A stretch of 48,512 bases of DNA from Akkermansia muciniphila (GTDB lineage Bacteria > Verrucomicrobiota > Verrucomicrobiia > Verrucomicrobiales > Verrucomicrobiaceae), in assembly GCA_945882215.1 (NCBI GenBank), contig CAMCWM010000015.1:1-48512 (forward strand). Reading direction: 5' to 3'. Both the position numbers and the translations under genes were made by a program. This document shows positions 7,052 to 15,244 of this stretch, one piece after another; the first letter of the stretch is position 1; each line of letters starts with the position of its first letter. Under the pieces are notes generated by a model. That model saw only the letters and a list, made by a program, of their open reading frames with translations, did not search any database and was not told where the DNA came from.

Positions 7052-8865
7052 TCCACTTCCGCCCGGTCTTTCTCAAACAACTGCGTCAACTGCACGCGCC
7101 GCTCGCGCACGATGCTCGCGTAGGCGTCGAAGTCATCCTGCACCGGAACGATGAGGTGCATCGTTTCGCCGTCGTAGCGCCGCCACTTGCGCGCGGCTTC
7201 CTCCATCGCGGCGGCGGGCTTGCCGAGCGCTTGCAGAGCCCGCGTGGCCAGCGCCAGCGCGCTGTGCATCTGCTCATGCACCATGTCCTCCGCCTCGATG
7301 CCGAGCTTTAGCAGCTCAAAGCGATGGTCGTAATCCTTCGCGCGCACCAGGATGCGCACCTTCGGATATTTCTCACGCACTTCCGTCACCAGCCGCGCCA
7401 CCTTGGACTGGTCCGCCAGCGCGATGATCAGCATGCAGGCCTGCTCGATGCCCGCCGCATGCAGCAGATCGAGCCGCGTGGCGTCACCGTAAAAGACCTT
7501 GAAGCCAAAGGCGCGCAGCATGTCCACATGATCGGGATCGCTCTCCAGCACCGTCACCTTCACGCCCTGCGACATCATGAAACGGCCCAGGAAATTGCCG
7601 AAGCGGCCGAATCCGGCCAGGATCACCGGAGCATGCTCATCAATCGGGTCTGGAGCGCGCTCCTCCTTGCTCACCGCCGTGTAGCGCGGGGCGATGACGC
7701 GCTCATAAACGATGAACAGCATCGGCGTGATCGCCATGGAGAGCGCCACGACGGCCACGAGCAGCTTCGCATTCTCCGCATTGAGGATCTGCTGCTGTGA
7801 CGCCATCGAGAGCAGTGCAAAGGCAAACTCGCCGCCCTGCGCCAGCGCCAGTGCGAGCAGCCAGCGGTGACTGCCGCGAATCTTCAGCGCCGTGGCGATG
7901 ACAAACAGCACCGCCGTCTTCAACACGATCAAGCCCAGCACCAAAACGCCCACGAGCAGCGGTTTGGCCGCGATCACGCTGAAATCCAGCGATGCGCCGA
8001 CCGCGAGGAAGAACAAACCGAGCAGCAGGCCTTTGAACGGCTCCAGATTACTCTCAAGTTCATGTCGGTAATGACTCCCCGCGAGCACTACGCCCGCGAC
8101 AAACGCCCCAAGCGCGGGTGAGAGGCCGACCTGAGTCATCAGCAGTGCCACACCAACGATCAAGAGCAGCGCCGCCGCAGTGAGCAGCTCACGCAGGCCT
8201 GTTTTCGCCAGAATCGCAAACCCGCGCGGCACCACATACTGACCGGCGATCACAATCGCCACCACCGCGCTCAGCGTGACGAGCGGCTGTGCCCAATGTG
8301 GCAGCTCTTGCAGCCAGCCATGATGCTCGGTCGTTGTTCCACTCGCTGCGAGCAGCGGAAACACCGCCAGCATCGGAATGACCGCGATGTCTTGAAACAA
8401 CAGCACCGCGAACGAATCTGCGCCGCCATCGGTGCGCATCAGCGCCTTCTCTTGCAGCGTCTGAATCACGATGGCGGTCGATGACAACGCCAAAATCATG
8501 CCTGTGGCGATGGCGGGCTTGTATTCCAGTCCGCAAGTCAGTGCGATGCCCATCACCGCCAGCGCGGTAAAAACGACCTGCATTCCGCCGAGGCCAAAAA
8601 TCGGCCCGCGCATGCGCCACAGCCGCGACGGCTCCAGTTCGAGGCCGATCATGAACAGCATGATCACCACGCCGAACTCCGCGAAGTGCAGCGCCTCCTC
8701 GCCTTGAGCGCCACCGACCCATCCCAGCACAAACGGCCCGATCAAGGCCCCGCCGATGAGATAACCCAACACGCTGCCCAATCCCAGCCGATGCGCCACC
8801 GGCACCAGAAGAACGGCTGCCGCGAGGTAGATGAAGGCTGAGAGAAAGAAGTTCGGATCGTGCAT
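7045..8865 (-). CDS. KefB/KefC-type K+/H+ antiporter with RCK domain
   Basis: With the ATG at 8865 the protein has 606 residues and begins just before the first membrane helix; an ATG at 8946 would add 27 residues lacking signal features. Residues about 5-385 form a 12-13 helix CPA2 antiporter domain (GYLIGGALIGPFVLGWVGG, FAEFGVVIMLFMIGLELEP, ALSSTAIVIQTL, LAQGGEFAFALL). Residues about 410-530 form a TrkA-N/RCK nucleotide-binding domain (ILAGFGRFGNFLGR, then ESDPDHVDMLRAFG and YGDATRLDLL). In enterobacteria Kef systems exchange K+ for H+ and protect against electrophiles under glutathione control. Whether glutathione gates this one cannot be read. It ends the long detoxification run. Confidence 0.9.
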   Translation of the reverse strand: MHDPNFFLSAFIYLAAAVLLVPVAHRLGLGSVLGYLIGGALIGPFVLGWVGGAQGEEALHFAEFGVVIMLFMIGLELEPSRLWRMRGPIFGLGGMQVVFTALAVMGIALTCGLEYKPAIATGMILALSSTAIVIQTLQEKALMRTDGGADSFAVLLFQDIAVIPMLAVFPLLAASGTTTEHHGWLQELPHWAQPLVTLSAVVAIVIAGQYVVPRGFAILAKTGLRELLTAAALLLIVGVALLMTQVGLSPALGAFVAGVVLAGSHYRHELESNLEPFKGLLLGLFFLAVGASLDFSVIAAKPLLVGVLVLGLIVLKTAVLFVIATALKIRGSHRWLLALALAQGGEFAFALLSMASQQQILNAENAKLLVAVVALSMAITPMLFIVYERVIAPRYTAVSKEERAPDPIDEHAPVILAGFGRFGNFLGRFMMSQGVKVTVLESDPDHVDMLRAFGFKVFYGDATRLDLLHAAGIEQACMLIIALADQSKVARLVTEVREKYPKVRILVRAKDYDHRFELLKLGIEAEDMVHEQMHSALALATRALQALGKPAAAMEEAARKWRRYDGETMHLIVPVQDDFDAYASIVRERRVQLTQLFEKDRAEVEK

Positions 8866-8924
8866 GCGTGTGACTGGATGCGGGCACAAAAGCATTCGTT
8901 GCGCCAAAAAGCGAATCAGGAGGC

Positions 8925-9797
8925 TTATCTTCCCCGTGCCATCCAAACTCCCAGCACCGCCACCACCATGCCGACGAGGGAAAGGCCGGTCAGCGTCTCA
9001 CCAAAGATGCCCCAGGCCATCAGCGCTGTGACCGCAGGCACGGTGTAAAAGAGGCTCGCCACATTCACCGCTGTGCCGCTGCGGATGAGGTGATTCAGGA
9101 GGCTGATCGCGCCGATGGAGAGCACGAGCGCCACCCACAGCAGGGCAAAGATAAATTGCCCGCTCCATTCAACGCGCATCGTTTCCGTCGTCAGCGCGAG
9201 CACTGCCGTGACGACCAGACTGGCCGCATACTGCACCACCGTGCTCGTGCGCAGGTCAAAAGCCGGGCAATGCCGCTTCTGCCACATCGTCCCCGTCGTG
9301 ATGCCGATCAGCGACAAGATCGCGGGCACCGTCATCATAAAAGTTAGCCCGCTGCCCGTCTTGTGCACCACCAGCGCCGTGCCGACGAACCCGAGCACCA
9401 GTCCGCCCCACTGACGCGGCAGCACACGTTCACCGAGCGCCACACCCGCGAACGCCGCCGTGAAGAGCGGCTGCATCGAAACGATCAAACTCAAAATCCC
9501 CGCCGGCAGCCCCAGCCGCAGCGACCACACACAGCCGCTCAGGTAAAGCGCATGAATCAGCAGCCCCGCGATGGCCACATGCATCATCTGCCCCTTCCCT
9601 TGCGGCCAGGGAGCATGTGAAATGAGTGCGATGGGCACCAGGATCGCCAGCACGATGCAGTAGCGCATCGTCAGGAACGTGAACGGCTCCGCATACGGCA
9701 CACCGAGCTTCGATCCGATGAACCCGCTGCTCCACAGCAGCACGAAGAGCCACGGAATGACTGCGGTCCATCGTGAGATGCGAGGCGGAGCATTCAT
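8925..9797 (-). CDS. EamA/DMT-superfamily transporter
   Basis: A 290-residue membrane protein with about ten hydrophobic helices arranged as two EamA repeats (about 12-140 and 155-288). Typical family features are the N-terminal WSSGFIGSK segment and the conserved loop GVALGERVLPRQWGGLVLG ending repeat one, mirrored by GIFGETLTGLSLVGMVVAVLG at the end of repeat two. DMT transporters usually export amino acids or metabolites; the substrate is unknown. It lies 59 bp upstream of the antiporter and 73 bp downstream of the thioesterase-like gene, same strand. Confidence 0.88.
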   Translation of the reverse strand: MNAPPRISRWTAVIPWLFVLLWSSGFIGSKLGVPYAEPFTFLTMRYCIVLAILVPIALISHAPWPQGKGQMMHVAIAGLLIHALYLSGCVWSLRLGLPAGILSLIVSMQPLFTAAFAGVALGERVLPRQWGGLVLGFVGTALVVHKTGSGLTFMMTVPAILSLIGITTGTMWQKRHCPAFDLRTSTVVQYAASLVVTAVLALTTETMRVEWSGQFIFALLWVALVLSIGAISLLNHLIRSGTAVNVASLFYTVPAVTALMAWGIFGETLTGLSLVGMVVAVLGVWMARGR

Positions 9798-9870
9798 TCG
9801 AAGTTATGGCAGGCAGGGAATTCCATGATTCAGCGATTTCGTCGGGTCGGGCAGCTGTGATCACCTTCCT

Positions 9871-10332
9871 TTAGCGCATCGCGACGAAGCTGCCTTCAAA
9901 CTCCACGCAAACTTTGCCCGCATCCTCAATGGTGACAGGCAGCGAGAGACGCGCACGACCAGTCTCCGCAAACTGACGCTGAAACGCCCCCATCTCCTCT
10001 TCTCCTGGTCGCTGACACACTGCCCGCAAAGCGCCATGAACAGGATGACGATAGCGAATGGTGCTGTCGCGAACAACAATGTGCGCCTGACGATCACCGA
10101 GCACCAGCCACAGCAGGCCGTAGCCTGCCAGCGTGGCCAGAGCGCTGAGACTGCCGCCAAAGGCCGTCCCCAGATGATTGTGATTCGGCTCCAGCGGCGC
10201 ATGCAGGACAAGTTGCTGACCGTCCCAGCTCTCCACCGTCACCCCCATCGCCAAGGTGAGCGGAATCTGCTGGTGCAGAAACGCCTCCGTTTCGCGCAGG
10301 AGCCGGTCATTCATGAAAGTGTCTTCATTCAT
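9871..10332 (-). CDS. YiiD C-terminal-type hotdog thioesterase-like protein
   Basis: A 153-residue protein. The motif NHLGTAFGGSLSALATLAG is the hotdog helix segment typical of the YiiD_C thioesterase-like family (PF09500), and SLPVTIEDAGKVCVEFEGSF completes the fold. The acetyltransferase domain found in front of it in E. coli YiiD is absent. Likely an acyl-CoA or acyl-thioester hydrolase of unknown substrate. Its first ATG overlaps the end of rpiB by 8 bp; a second ATG at 10314 is possible. No clear ribosome binding site precedes either. Confidence 0.8.
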   Translation of the reverse strand: MNEDTFMNDRLLRETEAFLHQQIPLTLAMGVTVESWDGQQLVLHAPLEPNHNHLGTAFGGSLSALATLAGYGLLWLVLGDRQAHIVVRDSTIRYRHPVHGALRAVCQRPGEEEMGAFQRQFAETGRARLSLPVTIEDAGKVCVEFEGSFVAMR

Positions 10333-10753
10333 CGAGTTGCTGGATGCGAGCTAGATGACGCCCGCCCTCGAACGGAGTCGTGAGAAACAGGTCCACGATC
10401 TGAAGCGCCGTTTCCAGATCCATCATGCGCTCACCCAAGGAAAGCACGTTGGCGTCGTTGTGCAGGCGTGTCAGCCGCGCGGATTCGAGGTTCCAGCAAA
10501 GTCCGCAACGCACGCCCCGCACCCGGTTGGCCGCGATGGCCTCACCGTTGCCCGAACCGCCCAGCACGATGCCGCGCTCGAACGTTCCCGCCGCCACCGC
10601 CTCTGCCACAGGCCGGATGAACTTGGGATAATCCGCCGGCTCCTCGGAATGCGTCCCAAAATCCTCCACCTCATGACCCGCGTCCAGAAGATGCTGAAGG
10701 ATGGCCTGCTTGTAGCGAAAGCCGGCATGATCGGAGCCGAGGGCGATTTTCAT
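10325..10753 (-). CDS. rpiB: Ribose-5-phosphate isomerase B
   Basis: A 142-residue protein, normal for RpiB. Conserved blocks: KIALGSDHAGF at the N-terminus, GTHSEEPADYP, GIVLGGSGNGEAIAANRVRG and HNDANVLSLGERM. The active-site loop has Glu71 (GSGNGE) and not the Cys of the E. coli type; in the Mycobacterium tuberculosis-type enzyme a Glu at this place is the catalytic base, so this belongs to that branch. It interconverts ribose 5-phosphate and ribulose 5-phosphate in the pentose phosphate pathway, in the cytoplasm. It overlaps the downstream thioesterase-like gene by 8 bp and follows the nitroreductase by 23 bp. Confidence 0.93.
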   Translation of the reverse strand: MKIALGSDHAGFRYKQAILQHLLDAGHEVEDFGTHSEEPADYPKFIRPVAEAVAAGTFERGIVLGGSGNGEAIAANRVRGVRCGLCWNLESARLTRLHNDANVLSLGERMMDLETALQIVDLFLTTPFEGGRHLARIQQLDE

Positions 10754-10776
10754 AAGCTGCGGACGACGCTGCGCGG

Positions 10777-11379
10777 TTAAAAGCTGTTTTGGACCACCAC
10801 CTCGTCATACGGAAGTTGCCCCGGCTTCGGCCAGGCTGGCTGCGTGCCTTTGCCGACGGCGATCATGAAGCTGATGACGTGGTCCTCGGGGAGCTTGATG
10901 ATCTTGGCGACGGCATCGAAGTCGAAGCCGTCCATCGGGCAAGAGTCGTAGCCCATGGCTTTGGCGGCGAGCATGATCGTCATGCCTGCCATGCCGCAGG
11001 AGCGCATGCATTCGTCACGCTGCACCTGATCGCGGCCTTCATAATACTGGCCGATGGCGGGGACGAGGAAGTCCTGCACCGGCTGCGGCGCGTTTTTCCA
11101 ATAACGAGCGGCATCCTTCTTCCACGAGTCTTTGTCGGCGCAAAGCACGATGAGCAGCGACGAGTCCGTGACCTGCGCCTGATCCCAGGCGACGGCGCGG
11201 ATCTGCTTCCGCACCTCAGGATCGAGCACGGTGACGAAGCGCCAGTTCTGGATGTTGAAGGCCGTGGGAGCCTGCAACGCCGCCTCCATGAGCTGGCGGA
11301 TTTCCGCCTCCGTCATGACGTGGGCGGGATCGTAATGCTTGATGGCGCGGCGGGAGTTGATGGCTTCAAAAGTGTTCAT
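10777..11379 (-). CDS. NfsB-like nitroreductase family NAD(P)H oxidoreductase
   Basis: A 200-residue flavoprotein. The N-terminal SRRAIKHYDPAHVMTEAEI, with SRR contacting FMN phosphate, and QAPTAFNIQNWRFVTV are classic nitroreductase signatures. LAAKAMGYDSCPMDGFD marks the second FMN-contact region. Family members reduce nitroaromatics, quinones or other electrophiles in the cytoplasm as FMN dimers. It overlaps the upstream rhodanese-YceI gene by ATGA and lies in a run with old yellow enzyme, DoxX and pirin, supporting a detoxification role (inference). Confidence 0.9.
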   Translation of the reverse strand: MNTFEAINSRRAIKHYDPAHVMTEAEIRQLMEAALQAPTAFNIQNWRFVTVLDPEVRKQIRAVAWDQAQVTDSSLLIVLCADKDSWKKDAARYWKNAPQPVQDFLVPAIGQYYEGRDQVQRDECMRSCGMAGMTIMLAAKAMGYDSCPMDGFDFDAVAKIIKLPEDHVISFMIAVGKGTQPAWPKPGQLPYDEVVVQNSF

Positions 11380-12275
11380 GAGGAAGAGCGTGTGGCGTGG
11401 AGCTTGATGTGCAGATGGATGTGGTCGTTGACGACGTGTTTGCCAAGGAAAGCAAAGAGTTTGCCAGAGCCGTAGTGGCTGCCGAACTGGGTGCGGTCGA
11501 GTTCAAACTGCGCCTGGCCGGTGAGATGATCGGCATCGGCGGCAGCGATGACGGCGGGGAAGCTCAAGGGCTGCGTCACGCCACGTAACGTCATCGCGCC
11601 ATGCAACGTGTAGTTCGGTGTGCCTGGGGTGCAGGCTTGCAGTGGCTCCGCACGCTCGCAGACGAACTCAGCGGTCGGAAAGCGGTCCACGGCAAAGAAA
11701 TCATCATCGCGCAGGTGGCGGATGAGCAGCGCGTTGTAAGCCGTGTCCACGAGGTCTTCACAAACGATGTGGTTCATGTCGAGCGTGAATCTGGCGGCCT
11801 GCAACACGCCGTCTCGCACTTCAATATGGCCGCCTGCCAGTTGGATCGTGCCTTGATGATGATTGAAGAGATTGCGTCCCGTCCAACGCACGATGCTGGT
11901 TTCGACATCGACCTCGAAAAGGCCGTCAGGGTTGATTGAATCGCCCATGAGACCGGTTCCTTCGACAGGGAGGCCGTTTTGCAACCACTCCGTCAATCCA
12001 CCGCGAAAACCGTGCACGTTCGTATAGCCCGCCTTCGCTAGCTTCTCCGCCGCTGTGGCCGAATCGAGCGAGGGAGCGCCTGCGCCATACACGATGATCA
12101 CCGCGGACTTGTCCGGCACGAGTTCGGCCACCTTCGAGAGGAAGATCATCTCATACACGCAGGCATTCACCGCTCCCGGCATATGCTGCTGTGCGAAGTG
12201 CTCCTCCGGCAGCACATGGATCAACGTGGCGCTGCCTGCGAGGGCCTTGAGTTCGGCGGCGGTGATCGTTTTCAT
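11376..12275 (-). CDS. Rhodanese-like domain (catalytic Cys missing) fused to YceI domain
   Basis: A 299-residue two-domain protein. Residues about 1-105 are rhodanese-like (ELKALAGSATLIHVLPEEHF, HMPGAVNACVYE, RGGLTEWLQNGLP), but the active-site loop reads VYGAGAPSL, with Gly64 at the usual Cys position, so sulfur transfer by the standard mechanism is unlikely. Residues about 115-295 form a YceI lipocalin-like barrel (FEVDVETSIVRWTGRN, GTIQLAGGHIEV, FDLDRTQFG-like FELDRTQFGSHYG), a family that binds isoprenoid or quinone-like lipids. No signal peptide is visible, unlike most YceI proteins. ATGA overlaps join it to both neighbours. Confidence 0.88.
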   Translation of the reverse strand: MKTITAAELKALAGSATLIHVLPEEHFAQQHMPGAVNACVYEMIFLSKVAELVPDKSAVIIVYGAGAPSLDSATAAEKLAKAGYTNVHGFRGGLTEWLQNGLPVEGTGLMGDSINPDGLFEVDVETSIVRWTGRNLFNHHQGTIQLAGGHIEVRDGVLQAARFTLDMNHIVCEDLVDTAYNALLIRHLRDDDFFAVDRFPTAEFVCERAEPLQACTPGTPNYTLHGAMTLRGVTQPLSFPAVIAAADADHLTGQAQFELDRTQFGSHYGSGKLFAFLGKHVVNDHIHLHIKLHATRSSS

Positions 12276-12769
12276 GATGAAGGTGAGGTTGATTCGGCCA
12301 GCAGCGCGTCGAGATCAAGCGGACCGGTGGTCATGGCGAGTTCGCCCTTCGCATCGCGGGGCCATGCGGCGGGATCGCGGTCGGTGTAGAGCTCGATACC
12401 GTTGCCGTCGGGGTCTTGGAGGTAGATCGCCTCGCTGACACCGTGATCGGCGGCTCCATCGAGGGGAATTTTGTGTTCGATGAGGCGGCGTAAAGCGACG
12501 GCGAGCGATGCACGGTCGGGATAGAGTATGGCGACGTGATACAGGCCGGTGGTGCCGGGCGGCGGGGGCTTGCCACCACGACTTTCCCAGGTGTTCAGGC
12601 CGATGTGATGATGGTAGCCACCGGCGGACACAAAGGCAGCCTGCGGTCCGTAGCGCTGCGTGAGCTGAAAGCCGAGCACGCCTCAGTAAAACGCCAGCGC
12701 CCTCTCCAGATCGGCCACTTTCAGATGAACGTGGCCGATGCGGACACCGGGATGAATGGGCGTGCTCAT
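12272..12769 (-). pseudogene. CatE-like VOC (glyoxalase/dioxygenase fold) protein interrupted by in-frame UGA
   Basis: Read through, this is a 165-residue single VOC-fold protein: GHVHLKVADLERALAFY, then TGA at 12685-12683, then GVLGFQLTQRYG, SAGGYHHHIGLNTWES, GTTGLYHVAILYP and DPDGNGIELY. The metal-site pattern (His15, the HHH cluster, Glu in IELY) is intact and both sides of the stop are well conserved. In Bacillus CatE and similar proteins, as I recall them, the residue after FY is Cys. The UGA thus falls on a Cys position. It may be a selenocysteine codon, a recent nonsense mutation or a sequence error; no strong SECIS hairpin is evident. A GTG at 12679 could restart translation. It starts 4 bp after the old yellow enzyme gene and overlaps the next gene by ATGA. 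Confidence 0.75.
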
Positions 12770-12773
12770 GACA

Positions 12774-13847
12774 TCAGGCGGCGCTGAGCGCGGGATAGTC
12801 TGTGTAACCTTTGGGACCGGGTGAGTAGAACCTCGCGGCGTCCGGCGCATTGAGTTCCGCCTTGGCGGCGATGCGCGCGGGCAGATCTGGATTGGCGAGA
12901 AAGCTCGTGCCAAAGGCCACGGCATCGAGCTGCCCAGCGGTGATCGCTGCTTCGGCTTCGTCGGCGGTGTAGCCCATGTTGCCAATGAGCACGCCTTTGA
13001 ATGCGGCGCGGGCGGGCGTCATGACATCACCAGTCTGCTGCTGGAAGAAGTCGCTGCGCATGACATGCAGGTAGGCCAGACCGCGAGCGTTGGTCTGCTC
13101 GGCGATGTAAGTGGTGACGGCGACGGGGTCGCTGTCGATCATGCTGTTGTAACTGTTCAGCGGCGAGATGCGCAAGCCCACGCAATCCGCGCCCCAGACG
13201 CTGATGACGGCGTCGAGTACTTCGAGCATGAGACGAGCACGATTCTCGATGCTGCCGCCATACGGGCCGCTGCGCTTGTTCGCACTATCGCGCAGGAACT
13301 CATCAAGGAGGTAGCCATTGGCTCCGTGGACTTCGACGCCGTCGAATCCGGCGGCTTTGGCGTTCTCAGCGGCTTTTTTGAAGCCGGCGACGATGCCGGG
13401 GATTTCGTCGTCGCGCAGCTCACGCGGGGTGACGTAGGGCTTCTTGCCTTCGGGCGTGTGAACCTCATCGCCGGTGATCGGAATGGCACTTGGCGCGACG
13501 GGTTGAGCGCCGCCGTTGAGCAACGGATGACAGGCACGTCCGCCGTGCCAGAGTTGGAGCACGATCTGGCCGCCCTTGGCATGAACCGCGTCAGTCACGA
13601 CCTTCCAGCCTTTGACTTGATCCTCGGAGTAGATGCCGGGTTCCATCCAGAAGGAGGAGTTGCCTTCCATCACCATCGTGGCCTCAGCGATGATCAAACC
13701 GGCACTGGCACGCTGGGCATAGTACTCGGCCATGAGCGGCGTGGGATTATGATCCGCGTCAGCCCGGCAGCGCGTGAGTGGGGCCATAAGGATGCGGTTT
13801 GGCAGCTTGAGAGAGCCGGCTTGGAGAGAGTTGAAAAGAGAAGACAT
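12774..13847 (-). CDS. Old yellow enzyme family NAD(P)H:flavin oxidoreductase (NemA-like)
   Basis: A 357-residue TIM-barrel flavoprotein of standard length. N-terminal PNRILMAPLTRCRA carries the FMN-contacting MAPLTR; LQLWHGGR follows. The active site reads VEVHGANGYLLDEFL, with His174 and Asn177 as substrate hydrogen-bond residues and Tyr179 as proton donor. GPYGGSIENRARL and the C-terminal phosphate-binding GNMGYT and AFGTSFLANPDLP complete it. It reduces activated alkenes, quinones, nitrate esters or nitro compounds with NAD(P)H in the cytoplasm. Placed between DoxX and the VOC gene in a co-directional run. Confidence 0.93.
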   Translation of the reverse strand: MSSLFNSLQAGSLKLPNRILMAPLTRCRADADHNPTPLMAEYYAQRASAGLIIAEATMVMEGNSSFWMEPGIYSEDQVKGWKVVTDAVHAKGGQIVLQLWHGGRACHPLLNGGAQPVAPSAIPITGDEVHTPEGKKPYVTPRELRDDEIPGIVAGFKKAAENAKAAGFDGVEVHGANGYLLDEFLRDSANKRSGPYGGSIENRARLMLEVLDAVISVWGADCVGLRISPLNSYNSMIDSDPVAVTTYIAEQTNARGLAYLHVMRSDFFQQQTGDVMTPARAAFKGVLIGNMGYTADEAEAAITAGQLDAVAFGTSFLANPDLPARIAAKAELNAPDAARFYSPGPKGYTDYPALSAA

Positions 13848-13895
13848 GATGAGAAGAGGATGAAAATGGAATCCAGGTCGAATGACAAAGCTGTT

Positions 13896-14273
13896 TCACT
13901 TGGCAGCAAAGATGGTGCCCACGAGGTCTTTACGGCTGAAAAGCGCCATCAGAGACAACACGCCTAGCACGACAGGCATTTCATAGCCGCCTTTAACGAG
14001 GAAGAAGTGATACATGGCAATATTCACGACAACGGGACCGAGCAGGATGAGCGCCAGATTGGTGAAGCGCCCGCTGAGGAGCAGAAGGCCGCCAGTGACT
14101 TCGAGCACCTTCACCACGGTGAGGAAACCGCTGCCATAGATGGCGAACATGAAGTTTGCGGCAGGGCCTTCCGGCGGCGGCGGAATCGGAATGAAGTGGA
14201 GCCACATGTTGGCACCGAAGACGGTGAAGATGAGGCCGAGAAGAAGGCGGGCGATGGTGGGGATGTGTTTCAT
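13896..14273 (-). CDS. DoxX family inner-membrane protein
   Basis: A 125-residue protein with four hydrophobic helices (about 7-25, 40-62, 68-90, 95-115). The first helix reads ARLLLGLIFTVFGANM and the loop GFLTVVKVLEVTGGLLLLSGRF is typical of DoxX. Homologues in other bacteria take part in membrane-associated redox or thiol-stress protection. The gene lies between pirin and old yellow enzyme in the same direction, a neighbourhood that fits that role. The 57 bp before it hold only a short GTTGACG-rich stretch. Confidence 0.85.
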   Translation of the reverse strand: MKHIPTIARLLLGLIFTVFGANMWLHFIPIPPPPEGPAANFMFAIYGSGFLTVVKVLEVTGGLLLLSGRFTNLALILLGPVVVNIAMYHFFLVKGGYEMPVVLGVLSLMALFSRKDLVGTIFAAK

Positions 14274-14330
14274 AGTGGGAGTTTGCAGTTGTTGACGATA
14301 GTTGACGGTTGTTTGCGGTGGTTGAGTAGA

Positions 14331-15119
14331 TCAGGCGAGGTCAAAAAGCAGAGCTTCGGCGTCTTCGCTGGCGGTGAGGATCAGAGTACCAGTGTCGTCG
14401 GTGCTGGCGGCATCGCCGGGGTTCAGCGTGGTGTCGTTGAGACTGACGCTGCCTTTGATGAGCTGGAACCAGGCGCCGCGACCGGTGCCGACTTCATGCG
14501 TGGTGGATTTGCCTGCGCCAAGACGCACGCGGTAGATGTCGGCATCCTGATGGATGGTGGCGCTGCCTTCGCGGCCGTCGGAGGAGATGACGAGCACCTT
14601 CACGGCGGTTTCATGCTCAGGTTTCGGATGCCATTCGGTGTAGCTGGGCTTCAGGCCGCTCTGGCGCGGACGAATCCAGATTTGCAGCAGGCTGCCAGGC
14701 TCGGTCTTCGAGGGATTAAACTCGCTGTGCGTCACGCCGCTGCCTGCGCTCATAAGCTGGATCTGACCGGGCAGCAGCGTGCGTCCATTGCCCATGCTGT
14801 CCTTGTGCGCCAGTGCGCCGTAGAGGATGTAGCTGAAGATTTCCATGTCGCGATGTGGATGCGTGGGGAAGCCCGCACCACCGGCGATCACGTCCTGATT
14901 GATCACACGCAGGCTGCGGAAGCCCATGTGCGCCGGATCGTAGTAGTCGGCAAAGCTGAAGGTGTGGTAGCTGTCGAGCCAGCCGTGGTCGGCATGGCCG
15001 CGTTCGTTGGATTTGCGGAGTTTGAGTTTCATAGGAGCGTTGTTTGAAGTTTGGATGCTGTGGCAGCCCGCCGCCGGGAGCAGGAGACCTGCGTTACCGA
15101 GAAGCTGTCTGCGTTTCAT
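14331..15119 (-). CDS. Pirin family protein with predicted Tat/lipoprotein signal
   Basis: From the ATG at 15119 the product has 262 residues. It begins MKRRQLLGNAGLLLPAAGC: twin arginines, a hydrophobic core and a lipobox-like AAGC with Cys19, suggesting export and lipid attachment. The ATG at 15032 would give a cytoplasmic pirin without this leader. The pirin cupin follows: HADHGWLDSYHTFSFADYYDP, metal ligands His87 and His89 in THPHRDMEIFSY, His131 and Glu133 in GVTHSEF. Pirins act as quercetin 2,3-dioxygenases or redox regulators. An extracytoplasmic location would be unusual. First gene of the detoxification run. Confidence 0.85.
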   Translation of the reverse strand: MKRRQLLGNAGLLLPAAGCHSIQTSNNAPMKLKLRKSNERGHADHGWLDSYHTFSFADYYDPAHMGFRSLRVINQDVIAGGAGFPTHPHRDMEIFSYILYGALAHKDSMGNGRTLLPGQIQLMSAGSGVTHSEFNPSKTEPGSLLQIWIRPRQSGLKPSYTEWHPKPEHETAVKVLVISSDGREGSATIHQDADIYRVRLGAGKSTTHEVGTGRGAWFQLIKGSVSLNDTTLNPGDAASTDDTGTLILTASEDAEALLFDLA

Positions 15120-15244
15120 GACGACACGATATTGCGGCATCGGGGTCCATGCCGCCAATGCCGCTTGCTTCACAAGTTCATGCCGGATGGTAATCAAAGC
15201 GACCGAAGCACAATCGCCACAACCGTTGTGAGCGAGGCGTGCGC

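Noticed and set aside
14281..14325. GTTGACG/GTTTGCGG short direct repeats before DoxX
   Set aside because: Too short and irregular to call an operator or repeat family.
14007..15047. 346-codon open frame on the plus strand
   Set aside because: Antisense to both DoxX and pirin, which are well recognised.
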